A stretch of DNA of 64,000 nt, from the NCBI RefSeq assembly GCF_026965555.1, contig NZ_CP114040.1, forward strand, positions 682,001 to 746,000, read 5' to 3'. Each line of letters opens with the position of its first letter. Within the stretch, counting starts at the first letter, position 1. A program made the translations under genes and the position numbers. Below are positions 31,954 to 40,723 of the stretch, piece after piece. The notes below the pieces were generated by a model. That model was not told where the DNA came from. It did no database searches and saw only the letters and a program-made list of their open reading frames with translations. This DNA comes from Nannocystis punicea. GTDB taxonomy: Bacteria > Myxococcota_A > Polyangia > Nannocystales > Nannocystaceae.

Positions 31954-33159
31954 GTGACCGCCGATCGCACCCGCCTGTTCCTCGGATGGACCGCGATCAA
32001 CCTCGTGTTTACGGGGCTGGGGCTTATCATTACAGTGTGGCTGATGGGCCGCCGGACCGACCAGCACCAGCAATTCGTGCGATTGTTGGCAGAGCGACAA
32101 GACGCCTGCGCTCCCGTCGCCGGCGCCGAGGAGCCGGCGGCGCCCGAGCCCGCAGAGGTACCGCCGCCGCGCCAGGATCCCGCGAAGTCCGGCTATCTCG
32201 GCGCTTCGGGCATGGACATCTCGCCGGCGATGCGTCTCACCCTCGAGGCGCTGTCCCCGGGCGAGGTCGGCAAGCTCCCGCTCGACAACCTGCGCCTCGG
32301 CTCGCCGCAGGTGCTGCCGCCGCGGACGATCCACATCGTCAACCTGTGGGCCACCTGGTGCGATCCATGCCTCGCCGAATTGCCCGAGTTCAAGTCGATG
32401 TTCGGACGCCACCGCGAGTGGGATAATGTCCGCTTCGTGCCGATCCAGATCAAGGACCACACCGATCCGCTGCGGTCCTATCTTGATTATGCCGGCGTCA
32501 TGCCGCCAGCGCCGATCCGTCTCGCCGATCGCACGATGAGCGACGCCCTCGCCTCGACGCTGGCCGAGGGCGACGACGGCGGCCTCTACCGCGGCAACCT
32601 GCCGGTCACGCTGGTCCTCGACTGCAACCGCCGGGTCCGCTGGGCCAAGTTCGAGCAGCTCGGCGAGGCCGACTTCGCGGCGCTCGAGCCCTTGATCGAC
32701 CAGCTCCGCGCCGAGCTGACCGACACGCGCCCGGGCGCCTGGTGCACCCAGGAATGGCCCGGAAACGGCCGCTGTGAGGCGATCGAGCGCACCGCGGCGC
32801 ATCACAGCTTCGAGGACTGTGGCCCGCTGCGCCGGCGCAGCAGCGACCTCCCCGGCACCGCAGAAGTCGTCGAGCCCGAGCCCGCCGAGCCCGTCGCCGT
32901 CACATCTCCCCCCGAGATCCTGCCGACCACGTGCCCGCCGAAGACCCGGCTCCGCAATGGCAAGTGCTCTCGCCTTCAGAAGCTCCCCGAGCTGCAGGTG
33001 ACCGCGCCTGCCTCCTCGCCCATGTGCGGCAACGGCGTCTGCGACCCCCATGAGAGCCGGAGCAGCTGCTGCCAGGACTGCCCGTGCGCCGAGCGGTTCG
33101 TATGCAAGAGCCTGCGCCCCAGCGAGCCACCTCGCTGCCGCGCGGCCCTGCAGCCCTGA
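31954..33159 (+). CDS. TlpA/thioredoxin-like membrane protein with Cys-rich tail
   Basis: 401 residues from GTG 31954. One transmembrane helix (about 10-32) is followed by a thioredoxin-fold domain (about 125-265) with NLWATWCDPCLAELPEF; the C-x-x-C near residue 136 is the redox site. L-P-V-T-L-V-L-D near 215 supplies the cis-Pro region. The C-terminal 90 residues hold a Cys-rich module (M-C-G-N-G-V-C-D-P, S-C-C-Q-D-C-P-C) like the disulfide repeats of the genome's lipoproteins. It is the last gene of the kinase-VKOR operon. It probably reduces, isomerises or relays thiols outside the membrane; which direction cannot be told from sequence. Confidence 0.85.
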   Translation: MTADRTRLFLGWTAINLVFTGLGLIITVWLMGRRTDQHQQFVRLLAERQDACAPVAGAEEPAAPEPAEVPPPRQDPAKSGYLGASGMDISPAMRLTLEALSPGEVGKLPLDNLRLGSPQVLPPRTIHIVNLWATWCDPCLAELPEFKSMFGRHREWDNVRFVPIQIKDHTDPLRSYLDYAGVMPPAPIRLADRTMSDALASTLAEGDDGGLYRGNLPVTLVLDCNRRVRWAKFEQLGEADFAALEPLIDQLRAELTDTRPGAWCTQEWPGNGRCEAIERTAAHHSFEDCGPLRRRSSDLPGTAEVVEPEPAEPVAVTSPPEILPTTCPPKTRLRNGKCSRLQKLPELQVTAPASSPMCGNGVCDPHESRSSCCQDCPCAERFVCKSLRPSEPPRCRAALQP

Positions 33160-33245
33160 TTATGGTTGCACGCCGCAGTCGCGCCACCCGTGCGCGGCCG
33201 CAAGGATCGTTGGCGCGTGACGCGTTCATCCCGAGGGTCGGCGAC

Positions 33246-34520
33246 TCAAAATCTGCCCGAGAGCACGATGCCGGTGTGGCCCGGGCCGGCGCTAGGATCG
33301 ACGCGAATTGCCCGGGCTCCACCCGGACCGAGGTGCTTGCGCTGGACGATCAGCCCCGTCACCGCGCCCGCGAGCAGACCGACGCCGAGGCCGCGCAAGG
33401 TCGCCCCGAGGGCCGGCAGCGCCGAATGACGGTGCTCCCTCCAATGTTCGGACCAGCCCGCGAGCGTGCCCTCCGGATTCGTGTTGTCGCGACTGAACGG
33501 GATTGGTCCCCGGACCACCATCACCTCGCCCAGGATGAGGCCCACGCCGCCGACCGCCGCGAGTGCGCTCCATGCGATCATCCGCTGGCGCGCATCGTTC
33601 GCGCGCCACACGAGGGCGCTCGCTGCAAGCCCGGCGCCTGCGCCGAGGAGCGTCGAGCCGACATTGCGCACCACGAACGCGTTGGCAAATCGGCGCCGGC
33701 AGTCGGCGAGCGTCGGATCGTCGCACGTCTTGACCCGCTGGCCGTGGATCATCCCCACGCCGCCGCCGATGAGCCCGAGCCCGACCGCCGCCACCGCACC
33801 ACCGCCAATGTAGAGCCCGCGCGCGGTGCCCTTCACGACCTCGGGCGGCACCACGCGCGCTTGCGGCGGCTCGGGTCGCACGATGGGAGCCAGCTCGGGT
33901 CGCAGCGAGATCGCCAGCGGCGCCGTGCCGACCGCGACCTGCTGCTCCGCGGGTTGATAGCCGGAACCCTCCACCCGCACGATCCACGCGCCGGGATCGA
34001 GCTCGAGCTTCAGCGGCAGCCGCGGGTTCGCCTGCGGAAACGAGAGCTCGGGCCGCAGATCCGCAGGGCTGCTGGAGACGTGCCGCGCGACCATGGTGAC
34101 GGTCTGCGGGCCTTCGAGCGGCAACGTGATCGTCACGGTCACCGGCGTCACCTTGCGGACCGCCTCCGCGAGCTGCTCCTCGCCCTGCTTGCGATCGTCG
34201 GGCCCGATGTCCGTACGCGCCAGGTACTCGCGCACGTAGGCGACCGCGTGCGCGAAATGACCGGCCGCATCGCGGCTCGCGGCGGCGTTGAACAGGAGCG
34301 AGGGCTCGTCGGGGTAATCGCGCCGCAGCGCCTCGAACTCGAGCGCAGCCTCGACGTAGCGGCCGCCCTCGAAGAATTCGGCCGCCCGCGCGGTCCGCTC
34401 GGCCCTGTCGCTCGATGCGGCCGGCCTGGTCGTCTCGGCGGGCGCGCCCGCGTTCGTGGCCGTGGGGCCCGCTGGCGCCACGAGCAGCAACATCATCATG
34501 GAGACGCAGAGAGACGACAT
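33246..34520 (-). CDS. TPR/PEGA-type envelope protein (paralogue of 10466)
   Basis: 424 residues. The signal-like N-terminus reads MSSLCVSMMMLLLVAPAG. TPR-like helices follow at about 45-125 (A-R-A-A-E-F-F-E-G-G-R-Y-V-E-A-A), then a PEGA-like beta module (about 185-225, D-P-G-A-W-I-V-R-V-E-G). Four or five hydrophobic segments follow and the end is H-T-G-I-V-L-S-G-R-F. Order and the closing V-T-G-L-I-V-Q-R block match the protein at 10466. ATG 34520 is chosen for the signal peptide; the frame extends upstream to 34685 without support. No ribosome-binding site is clear. Function unknown. Confidence 0.7.
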   Translation of the reverse strand: MSSLCVSMMMLLLVAPAGPTATNAGAPAETTRPAASSDRAERTARAAEFFEGGRYVEAALEFEALRRDYPDEPSLLFNAAASRDAAGHFAHAVAYVREYLARTDIGPDDRKQGEEQLAEAVRKVTPVTVTITLPLEGPQTVTMVARHVSSSPADLRPELSFPQANPRLPLKLELDPGAWIVRVEGSGYQPAEQQVAVGTAPLAISLRPELAPIVRPEPPQARVVPPEVVKGTARGLYIGGGAVAAVGLGLIGGGVGMIHGQRVKTCDDPTLADCRRRFANAFVVRNVGSTLLGAGAGLAASALVWRANDARQRMIAWSALAAVGGVGLILGEVMVVRGPIPFSRDNTNPEGTLAGWSEHWREHRHSALPALGATLRGLGVGLLAGAVTGLIVQRKHLGPGGARAIRVDPSAGPGHTGIVLSGRF

Positions 34521-34725
34521 GCCGGCGAGCGGGAACGTAGCCCAAAGGCCCGCTCGACGCCAGTCTGTTGATGGGCTCGCGTCCTGCGCGAGAACGTTGT
34601 TTAACGCTGGTATAGAGCCCGCGTGGCATTCGCCGTCCGGGGGCAACACGATGTCCATCGGCACGGGACCCCGCGCGGCCATCACGGCGCGAAAGTCCCT
34701 CGTGACCTTCAGACCGATCGCTTAT

Positions 34726-36146
34726 CTACAGCTTGATCGTCTCGGCACGTTTCGGTGGGTGCGAGGCAAGCACGCCCTCGACGCAACGCCCGAGCTCGCC
34801 CTCCGCAGGCTCGCCGTCGATCTGCGTTTTCTCGCCAGGAACGATGGCGATCTCGATCGACATCGGTCCGGGCGGCTTGCACTTGGCCAGCGCGCGTCGA
34901 AGGTTGAATACACGCACGGAGGTAGCCACCTCACGGCGAGAGGCAGTACGCGGCTCGTCGGCGTGCATGTCCACCAACACCTGCGCGTCGGACTTCCACT
35001 CTGGCGTCGGCGTGGTTGAAGGCGTGGGCTCCGGGTGCGTAGCGAGCTCCGGGTCCACAGGCGTGGCCACAGGCGGTTCGGGACGGGCAGCCACCACCGG
35101 CGATGCCAAGAGCGCCTTCGGGTCGGGACACGCGGGCGAGGTCGGCTCGGGTTGGATCGCGAGCCAGACCGGGACGACGAACAGCGGCGCGAACACCTTC
35201 AACCGTCGCGCGCGTCGGCGTCGGTCGTGGAGGTCCGAGAGCATCTTGTCGATCGAGTCATTCGATGGAGCTCGGATGTCCTCGAGCGCCTTGCGGATCG
35301 CGTCGGCCATCGACGCGGCGCTGTGGTGACGCCGCATGCGGATCTCGACCGCGCCGAGCAGCACAGCGCGCAGCGTCGGCGGAAGATCGAGCCGTTGTGC
35401 GACGGCAACCGGGTCCGAGTCGCGCGGATCGGGAAGCGCCTCGCCGGTGAGCATCGTGTACCACAGCGCACCCACCGAGTAGATGTCGGCCCGAAAGTCT
35501 CCTGGGCTGCCGCGCAGGCGTTCCGGGGCGATAAAGTACGGCGTCCCGAAGATCATGGTCGGCACCGATTCGGGCGGTACGCCGAGCTTCAGGCCCTCGG
35601 CCTCGGACATGCCCTCGACCACGCGGGCGTAGCCGAGGTCGGAGAGGCGGGCGCGTTCGCATCCGCCGATGTGCTCGAGGATGCAGTTGTTGGGCGAGAT
35701 GTCCCGGTGCGCGACCGCTCGCTCGTGGAGCGCCGCGAGCCCCGCGAGCACATCGCAGACGATCGAGACGCATCGCTCCCACGGAATCGGCCCGCCCTTG
35801 AGCACATTGGCTAGCGTCTGGCCCTCGACGAGCTCCATGGCGATGAAGTGGCGCCCGCCCAGCCATCCGGCATCGTAGGCCGGGATCAGGTTCGGATGCC
35901 GGATCTGCGCGGCGAGCAGTCCCTCCTGCTTGAAGCGCTGGACCTCGACCGCGTCGTCGTCGTGGTCGGGGTGGAGCACCTTGAGCGCGAAGATCGCCCC
36001 GGTGTTCTTGCACGTCGCCGCGTAGATCGAGGCGGCGGCGCCGTAGCCGATCCGGTAGTCGAGGCGGTATCGCCCTCCGAGAGAGTCTCGCCGGTGAAGT
36101 CGTGGGCGATGCGCGGTCGGAAGCCCTGATCCGGTTCCGTGAACAT
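34726..36146 (-). CDS. Ser/Thr protein kinase with apparent N-terminal frameshift
   Basis: ATG 36146, 2 nt after the upstream gene's stop, gives M-F-T-E-P-D-Q-G-F-R-P-R-I-A-H-D-F-T, then G-E-T-L-S. The expected G-G-R-Y-R-L-D-Y-R-I-G follows only after a shift of reading near 36075-36088, as if one base were missing. The rest is intact: G-Y-G-A-A-A-S-I-Y loop, FALKVLHP, HRDISPNN, DLG in place of DFG, FIAPERL, a transmembrane helix (F-A-P-L-F-V-V-P-V-W-L-A-I) and a C-terminal domain with two Cys. No start codon exists in the kinase frame between the upstream gene and the kinase domain. Either an error, a recent mutation or recoding explains this. Confidence 0.75.
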
Positions 36147-36148
36147 GC

Positions 36149-37057
36149 TTAGAACTCCATCGTGAGGCGGAGCCCTGCGGGGCCAGGATGCACCGCGAAG
36201 CGGCGATCGGTGCGCCGTTGATGCGCATCGATCCCCAGCAGCGTAACCCCGGAGATGAACAGAGCGAGCGCAGGGACACCGAGGCCGAGCGCCAGGTCGT
36301 TGGCGCGTTCTCCCTGGCGTGTGAGGTCATGGAAGCGCTGCGCTTGTGCGTGGGGGATCATGGTGCCTGCCGGGTACGTGGCGTTCAGGCTGTCCACTTG
36401 CACGTCCATCGCGGCTCCCTTCACGAGCATGGCGATCGCCCCGCCGCCGAGGGCCAGCCCGACGCCGAGCGTGGTCCATCCGGCGATCGGGAGCGGGCGG
36501 CGCTCGCTCCGTATCGACGGGCGGTCGGTCGTCGGGGTCTTCTCGGGGCGCGCGGGCTGGACGACCACCGCCGGCGTTCGAGCGGGTGAGGCCGGAGCGT
36601 CGGTCTTGGGCTTGCCGTCCGGACGACCGACAGCGACCAAATCGTCGGGGGATCCGTCCGTGCACATCCCAGCGATCCGCGGCTCGATCTCTCGCAGGGC
36701 GTCGGCGATGCCCGCCCGATCTCCTGGGCGATCGGCGGGCGGCAGGGTGGCGAGCTGCGCCTCGAACGTTCGCAGAAGCGTGGCGGCGCTGCAGAGCGGT
36801 GCTACGTCGTTGCTGGCCTTGTGCGCCTTCTTGTAGAGGCGGACGGCGGAGAACGCGAGCAGAGAGCGCTGGTCGAACGACTCCGGTCCTTCAGGCACGG
36901 CCTCGAACGCCCGGCGGCAAGCGTCGCCCGCTTCGGCATGCTCCCCCGCGGCCTTGCGCCGCTGGCATTCGGCCGCGTGTACCTGCCACGGCCCGGCGGA
37001 GGCCTCGGCCGGGGCCGGCGACTGCACCACCACCAGGAACACGGGAAGAAGCATCAT
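36149..37057 (-). CDS. Secreted TPR-like protein with two membrane segments
   Basis: 302 residues. Signal peptide M-M-L-L-P-V-F-L-V-V-V-Q, then a helical Cys-containing region (A-A-E-C-Q-R-R-K-A-A-G-E-H-A-E-A-G-D-A-C-R-R-A-F), which is TPR-like. A Pro-rich linker leads to two hydrophobic segments (about 200-218 and 262-278), ending P-A-G-L-R-L-T-M-E-F. The plan resembles a reduced form of the 10466 and 33246 proteins, which also end in a G-x-x-x-x-x-x-F strand-like tail. It is translationally coupled to the kinase downstream (2-nt gap), so it may be that kinase's envelope partner. TACCAT lies 8 nt before the ATG. Confidence 0.7.
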   Translation of the reverse strand: MMLLPVFLVVVQSPAPAEASAGPWQVHAAECQRRKAAGEHAEAGDACRRAFEAVPEGPESFDQRSLLAFSAVRLYKKAHKASNDVAPLCSAATLLRTFEAQLATLPPADRPGDRAGIADALREIEPRIAGMCTDGSPDDLVAVGRPDGKPKTDAPASPARTPAVVVQPARPEKTPTTDRPSIRSERRPLPIAGWTTLGVGLALGGGAIAMLVKGAAMDVQVDSLNATYPAGTMIPHAQAQRFHDLTRQGERANDLALGLGVPALALFISGVTLLGIDAHQRRTDRRFAVHPGPAGLRLTMEF

Positions 37058-37065
37058 GACCGCGG

Positions 37066-37071
37066 ATGGTA
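37066..37071 (-). promoter_or_regulatory. -10-like box before the 37057 gene
   Basis: Minus-strand TACCAT ends 8 nt before ATG 37057. It starts the coupled envelope protein-kinase transcript. Confidence 0.35.
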
Positions 37072-37172
37072 CCGGATCTTTCGGTCAGCAACGCGCCGCG
37101 TTTGCGTTTTCAGTGGGCAATTATCTCACATGCGGTTGCCCGCCCCCGCTGACACGGCGGGCGAACTTGCGC

Positions 37173-37178
37173 TACTGT
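37173..37178 (+). promoter_or_regulatory. -10-like box before the 37186 lipoprotein
   Basis: TACTGT ends 7 nt before ATG 37186. Confidence 0.35.
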
Positions 37179-37185
37179 GGAAGGC

Positions 37186-38895
37186 ATGATCCGGACCGTG
37201 CGCCGCCCCCTGCTCGTGATCCATGCTGCCGCGTTGCTGACCTCTGGGTGCTTCGACGGGGCGGACCTGGCGGCTTGCGGCATCTCCATGACCTACTGCG
37301 AGGCGGACGCCGGGAGCACCGGAGAAGGAGCGGGCGGCACGTCCAGCAGCAGCTCGGGGCCCGGCATCATGACGTCCGACGCGTTCACCGGCAGCGACAG
37401 CGGGGGCGGGGACACGGACACCTCGGGCGGCACCTCGCCGTCGACGGGCGAGCCGAGCGAGCCCCCGCCGTGGATCGAAGAGCTCGCGTGCGATCCGCCG
37501 GAGGCGTTCGAGGTCGGCCCGACCGTCGTCACCTACAAGGCGAGCGCCGACGCGGTCGAGGCGGATCTTCTGGACGACGGCGTGGTGATCGCCACGGGCC
37601 CCGCGGGAGCGCCCTTCGTCTTCCCGGTCACGAGCGGCCCCGCGAACAACCCGGGCAGCAACCTATCGGTCGTCGTGCGCGACGCTGCCGGTCAGACCGC
37701 GGAGGCGTCGATCTACCAGCCGAGCCTGATCAAGGTGCCGGGCAGCACCGTCTGGACCACCCTCGAGCCGAACGACGGCCAGTTCAGCAGCGGCGGGGCA
37801 GTCGCGCTGGACGGCAACAACGCCATCGGCGCCGGCGTCCGCTGGGAGAACAACCAGATCCTGGCGACCCTGCGCCGCTACGACAAGTCGGGGACATGGA
37901 TTGCCACGAGCGACGGGTGGACCCAGCAGCACACGGACTGGACGCAGCGCGCAGAGCTGAAGACCGGGCACCTCGGCCTGAACGCGCTTGCGGTGGACGG
38001 CGAGGGCAACATCGTCGCGGTCGGCACGGCGCAGGTCGACGGCGAACCGCGGATGTACGTCGCGCGCTTTGGATCCGGCGGCGGCCTGATCTGGGAGGTG
38101 CTCGGGCCGACCGGGACGGAGGCGCGCGGCACGGGCATCACGAAGGACGGCTCGATCTACGTCGCTGGCGCAATGCGCGTGGCGAAGGGGCCCGACGTCT
38201 GGGACATGGCGACGTGGGTCTACGGCCCTGACAAGCAGGCATTCGGGCCCGATATCTTCAAGGATCTGGAGGACGAGCTCGAGGAGCGCAGCGAGTATGG
38301 ACACGCGGTCGCGGTGCTGGCGAGTGGCCGCGTCGCCGTGGCGGGCAGGCGCGAGGTGCGAGATCCGGTGACGAACAAGCTCTATCTCCGGGGAGTTGTG
38401 CTGGCGTACGAAGGCAAGGGCAAGCGCGTTGGCGAGTGGACATCGCCGGGCGACACGATGCTGAACGACACGATCTTCGCGGCCGCGCCGGCCACGACTG
38501 GCGTCGTACTCTGCGGCTACGCGCAGAACGAGATCAACATCCCGACCAACAAGCCGCAGATTTTGATCCGTTGGCTGAGTGAGGATCTGTCGGAAGCGAA
38601 GGCCCCGCGTCTCGAGAGTACGCCCGGCGCGGCGATGTGCTACGGGATCGGCACGAACATGGAGGGCGCGACGATCGTCGGCGCGACCGTCCACGAGAAT
38701 CTGGGCGGTGATAACGCCTGGATCTTCGCGGTCGAAGACGCGTCCTCGCCCCGCGTCGACTACATGAAGCGCAACGGCATGTCGAACGGGCAGGACCGTG
38801 TGCTCGGGCTGGCGTGCGAGTACATGTGCGCGTGGACCGGCTCGGAGGAGGTCGACGGCGCGGTGCAATGGATCATGGGGATGATTCGCGGCTGA
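37186..38895 (+). CDS. Lipoprotein with beta-propeller-like repeats
   Basis: 569 residues. The signal peptide ends L-L-T-S-G-C (lipobox), followed by two Cys and a Ser/Gly/Thr linker to about residue 90. An Ig-like segment (about 100-175) precedes repeats of the type A-V-D-G-E-G-N-I-V-A-V-G-T, G-I-T-K-D-G-S-I-Y-V-A-G-A and V-L-A-S-G-R-V-A-V-A-G-R, spaced 50-70 residues. These resemble blades of SBBP/NHL-type beta-propellers. Likely a surface binding protein; no enzyme motif. The stop is only 3 nt from the convergent gene's stop, with no terminator between. Confidence 0.72.
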   Translation: MIRTVRRPLLVIHAAALLTSGCFDGADLAACGISMTYCEADAGSTGEGAGGTSSSSSGPGIMTSDAFTGSDSGGGDTDTSGGTSPSTGEPSEPPPWIEELACDPPEAFEVGPTVVTYKASADAVEADLLDDGVVIATGPAGAPFVFPVTSGPANNPGSNLSVVVRDAAGQTAEASIYQPSLIKVPGSTVWTTLEPNDGQFSSGGAVALDGNNAIGAGVRWENNQILATLRRYDKSGTWIATSDGWTQQHTDWTQRAELKTGHLGLNALAVDGEGNIVAVGTAQVDGEPRMYVARFGSGGGLIWEVLGPTGTEARGTGITKDGSIYVAGAMRVAKGPDVWDMATWVYGPDKQAFGPDIFKDLEDELEERSEYGHAVAVLASGRVAVAGRREVRDPVTNKLYLRGVVLAYEGKGKRVGEWTSPGDTMLNDTIFAAAPATTGVVLCGYAQNEINIPTNKPQILIRWLSEDLSEAKAPRLESTPGAAMCYGIGTNMEGATIVGATVHENLGGDNAWIFAVEDASSPRVDYMKRNGMSNGQDRVLGLACEYMCAWTGSEEVDGAVQWIMGMIRG

Positions 38896-38898
38896 TGC

Positions 38899-40017
38899 TC
38901 ACTGCGGCGGGATGAAGATCGAGCACTGCTCGAGGATCGTCCCCGCCATCTGCTTCATGAACGGGACGTAACTCGGCTCGCACATGCTGGCAAAGCGCCC
39001 ATGCTTCCCCGCTTCGGCGAAGAGGCGCATCACGTTCGGGCCAGCCTCCGGGCCCTCGCATTTTGGATCCGGCAGATCGCGATCGTGGGAGAACACGAGG
39101 GTAACGAGCGCGTCCTCATTGCCCTGCTTGGCCTCGAGGACAGCGGCGTGCCACTCCGCCGGCGTTCCAGGCGTGAGGCCGTCCTCACCAGCCACGATCA
39201 CGATCGCCAGGAGCGCATCCGGTCGCAGGAAGCCCTTGTTGCAGCCCCACTTGCTCAAGATCTCCGGCTCGAGCGCCTTGAGCATCGAGCGGGCGGCTTT
39301 GGGCTCCTTCGGCCCGGCGCCGAGTTTCGAAATGCACTCGAACGTGCCCTTGAGATCGGGATCGTCCTTGGTGATGAAGCGAGGCCCATCTGCAGGCAGG
39401 CAGCGCGTGTTCGAGGCGTCGAAGTTCCCGACGATCGTCACTCCTGCGCCATAGACTCCCGTGCACTCCTCGAAGATCTCGTTGCACGGGTAGTCCGGCG
39501 GCCCGTCCCACTGCGAGCAGCCCGGGCCTTCACACATCACCTGCGAGCAGGAGTAGCAGATGTCGCAGCTCGGGAGGAACGGAAGCGAGGCATCGACGAC
39601 CATCACGTGGTAGTCGAAGTCGGCGAAGTCGGCCTCGAGGATCTTGACGAACTCCGGGAACGCCTCCTGGAGCTGGATCTGCTTGTAGGCCATCTCCTCG
39701 TTCGACGAGATCACGAACAAGAAGTCGATCTTGCCCTTGCAGCCGGGCGTGGTCGGGAAGTCCGGGATCGAGCCGACGTCGGCAACGCCAGGCATGCTCG
39801 TGTTGCTCGAGCCTGCCGTGCTGTCCTCACCGCCGGACCCGGAGCCCGTGCTCGTGCTCGTGCTGCTGCTGCCGCCGGAGCTGTCGGCGCCGCTCGTGGT
39901 GAGCGGCGGCATCGTCGTGCTCGGCGTGGTCGTGAAGCCGGTGGTCGCCGTCGAGTCGCCGCACGCGACCGCCAGGCTAGCGGCGGCGACTGGCGCGAGC
40001 AGACTTGGGCGCGGCAT
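38899..40017 (-). CDS. VWA-like lipoprotein with degenerate MIDAS
   Basis: 372 residues. Lipoprotein signal S-L-A-V-A-C, a Thr/Ser/Gly linker to about residue 75, then KIDFLFVISSNEEM. In von Willebrand A domains this strand reads D-x-S-x-S. Here the metal-binding Asp is replaced by Ser, so metal binding is doubtful. Cys clusters (C-D-I-C-Y-S-C-S-Q-V-M-C) and V-I-V-A-G-E-D-G-L-T follow, as in a myxobacterial family of large VWA lipoproteins. ATG 40017 lies inside the 3' end of the upstream HTH gene (41-nt overlap in another frame). Minus-strand TACGAT 6 nt before it suggests a promoter within that gene. Confidence 0.75.
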   Translation of the reverse strand: MPRPSLLAPVAAASLAVACGDSTATTGFTTTPSTTMPPLTTSGADSSGGSSSTSTSTGSGSGGEDSTAGSSNTSMPGVADVGSIPDFPTTPGCKGKIDFLFVISSNEEMAYKQIQLQEAFPEFVKILEADFADFDYHVMVVDASLPFLPSCDICYSCSQVMCEGPGCSQWDGPPDYPCNEIFEECTGVYGAGVTIVGNFDASNTRCLPADGPRFITKDDPDLKGTFECISKLGAGPKEPKAARSMLKALEPEILSKWGCNKGFLRPDALLAIVIVAGEDGLTPGTPAEWHAAVLEAKQGNEDALVTLVFSHDRDLPDPKCEGPEAGPNVMRLFAEAGKHGRFASMCEPSYVPFMKQMAGTILEQCSIFIPPQ

Positions 40018-40312
40018 CGCGCGATCGTACCTTAGAGCGTGCAGCGGCACCAGCCTGTGCGGTGAGCAACTCTGCGATTTGCTCGAGCGACAGGCCCTCG
40101 GCTCGCTTGGCGGCGACGAAGCGCGCCTGTCCGAGCGCGCTCATTGGGAATCGATTAAACACCCCGCCGGGGCTGCCGAGCGAGATCTTGATCGGCCGTG
40201 GCAAGAGCCCGGCGTTGATCCACGCTGTGACGGTGCGGCGGGTGATGCCCGCGGCTTCCATGATGTCCGTGGTCGTGGCGAACGACGGGTCCAGCCGGCG
40301 GCGTTCGGTCAT
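39977..40312 (-). CDS. Short HTH protein, paralogue 1 (MerR/HTH_17-like)
   Basis: 111 residues. L-D-P-S-F-A-T-T-T-D-I-M-E-A-A-G-I-T-R-R-T-V-T-A-W is a MerR-type helix-turn-helix recognition segment, followed by a wing-like G-S-P-G-G-V-F-N-R-F-P and a helix with E-G-L-S-L-E-Q-I-A-E-L-L. The basic tail may add DNA contacts. The same order recurs at 40349 and 41996. Probably a DNA-binding regulator of neighbouring genes. TATCCT 9 nt before ATG 40312 is the likely leaderless promoter. Confidence 0.75.
   Translation of the reverse strand: MTERRRLDPSFATTTDIMEAAGITRRTVTAWINAGLLPRPIKISLGSPGGVFNRFPMSALGQARFVAAKRAEGLSLEQIAELLTAQAGAAARSKVRSRDAAPKSARASRRR
40024..40029 (-). promoter_or_regulatory. -10-like box before the VWA-like lipoprotein
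   Basis: Minus-strand TACGAT ends 6 nt before ATG 40017 and lies inside the upstream coding region. Confidence 0.35.
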
Positions 40313-40321
40313 GGTTCGGCG

Positions 40322-40327
40322 AGGATA
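40322..40327 (-). promoter_or_regulatory. -10-like box before HTH paralogue 1
   Basis: Minus-strand TATCCT ends 9 nt before ATG 40312. Confidence 0.35.
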
Positions 40328-40348
40328 CGCCGCCAGACGACGTTGGCG

Positions 40349-40687
40349 CTACTTCCGGCCACTGCTGCGCCCCTTGTCCTTCCGGGGCGGTGTCGCGGCC
40401 TTGCCTGAGAGGCCCTGTCGCGCGTCGAGCTCGGCCAGCATCTCGAGGATCTCGTCCTGCGTAAAGCCGGCCGCCCGGCGCTGCGCGACGAAGCGGGCCC
40501 GCTCGACCGCCCAAGCGGGGAAGCGGTTGAACACGCCGCCGACGGTGCCCTGCGACACCCGTATCGGCGTGGGCAGGAAGCCGCAAGCAACCCATGCCGC
40601 CACGGTCTTCCGCGTGATGCCGGCGGCGTTCATGATGTCTTCGGTCGTGGCGAACGACGGATCGAGGTTGCGTGGCGGCGGCGTCAC
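40349..40687 (-). CDS. Short HTH protein, paralogue 2
   Basis: 112 residues from GTG 40687. It shares with its two paralogues the N-terminal L-D-P-S-F-A-T-T-E-D-I-M-N-A-A-G-I-T and the R-A-A-G-F-T-Q-D-E-I-L helix. The C-terminus is Lys/Arg-rich (P-P-R-K-D-K-G-R-S-S-G-R-K). TACACT 9 nt upstream and no Shine-Dalgarno suggest a leaderless mRNA. It probably recognises a related operator, and the three may cross-regulate. Confidence 0.75.
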   Translation of the reverse strand: MTPPPRNLDPSFATTEDIMNAAGITRKTVAAWVACGFLPTPIRVSQGTVGGVFNRFPAWAVERARFVAQRRAAGFTQDEILEMLAELDARQGLSGKAATPPRKDKGRSSGRK

Positions 40688-40696
40688 GGTCCGCGG

Positions 40697-40702
40697 AGTG
40701 TA
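40697..40702 (-). promoter_or_regulatory. -10-like box before HTH paralogue 2
   Basis: Minus-strand TACACT ends 9 nt before GTG 40687. The identical hexamer precedes paralogue 3. Confidence 0.4.
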
Positions 40703-40723
40703 CGCCAGGCGCGGCCCGGGTCG

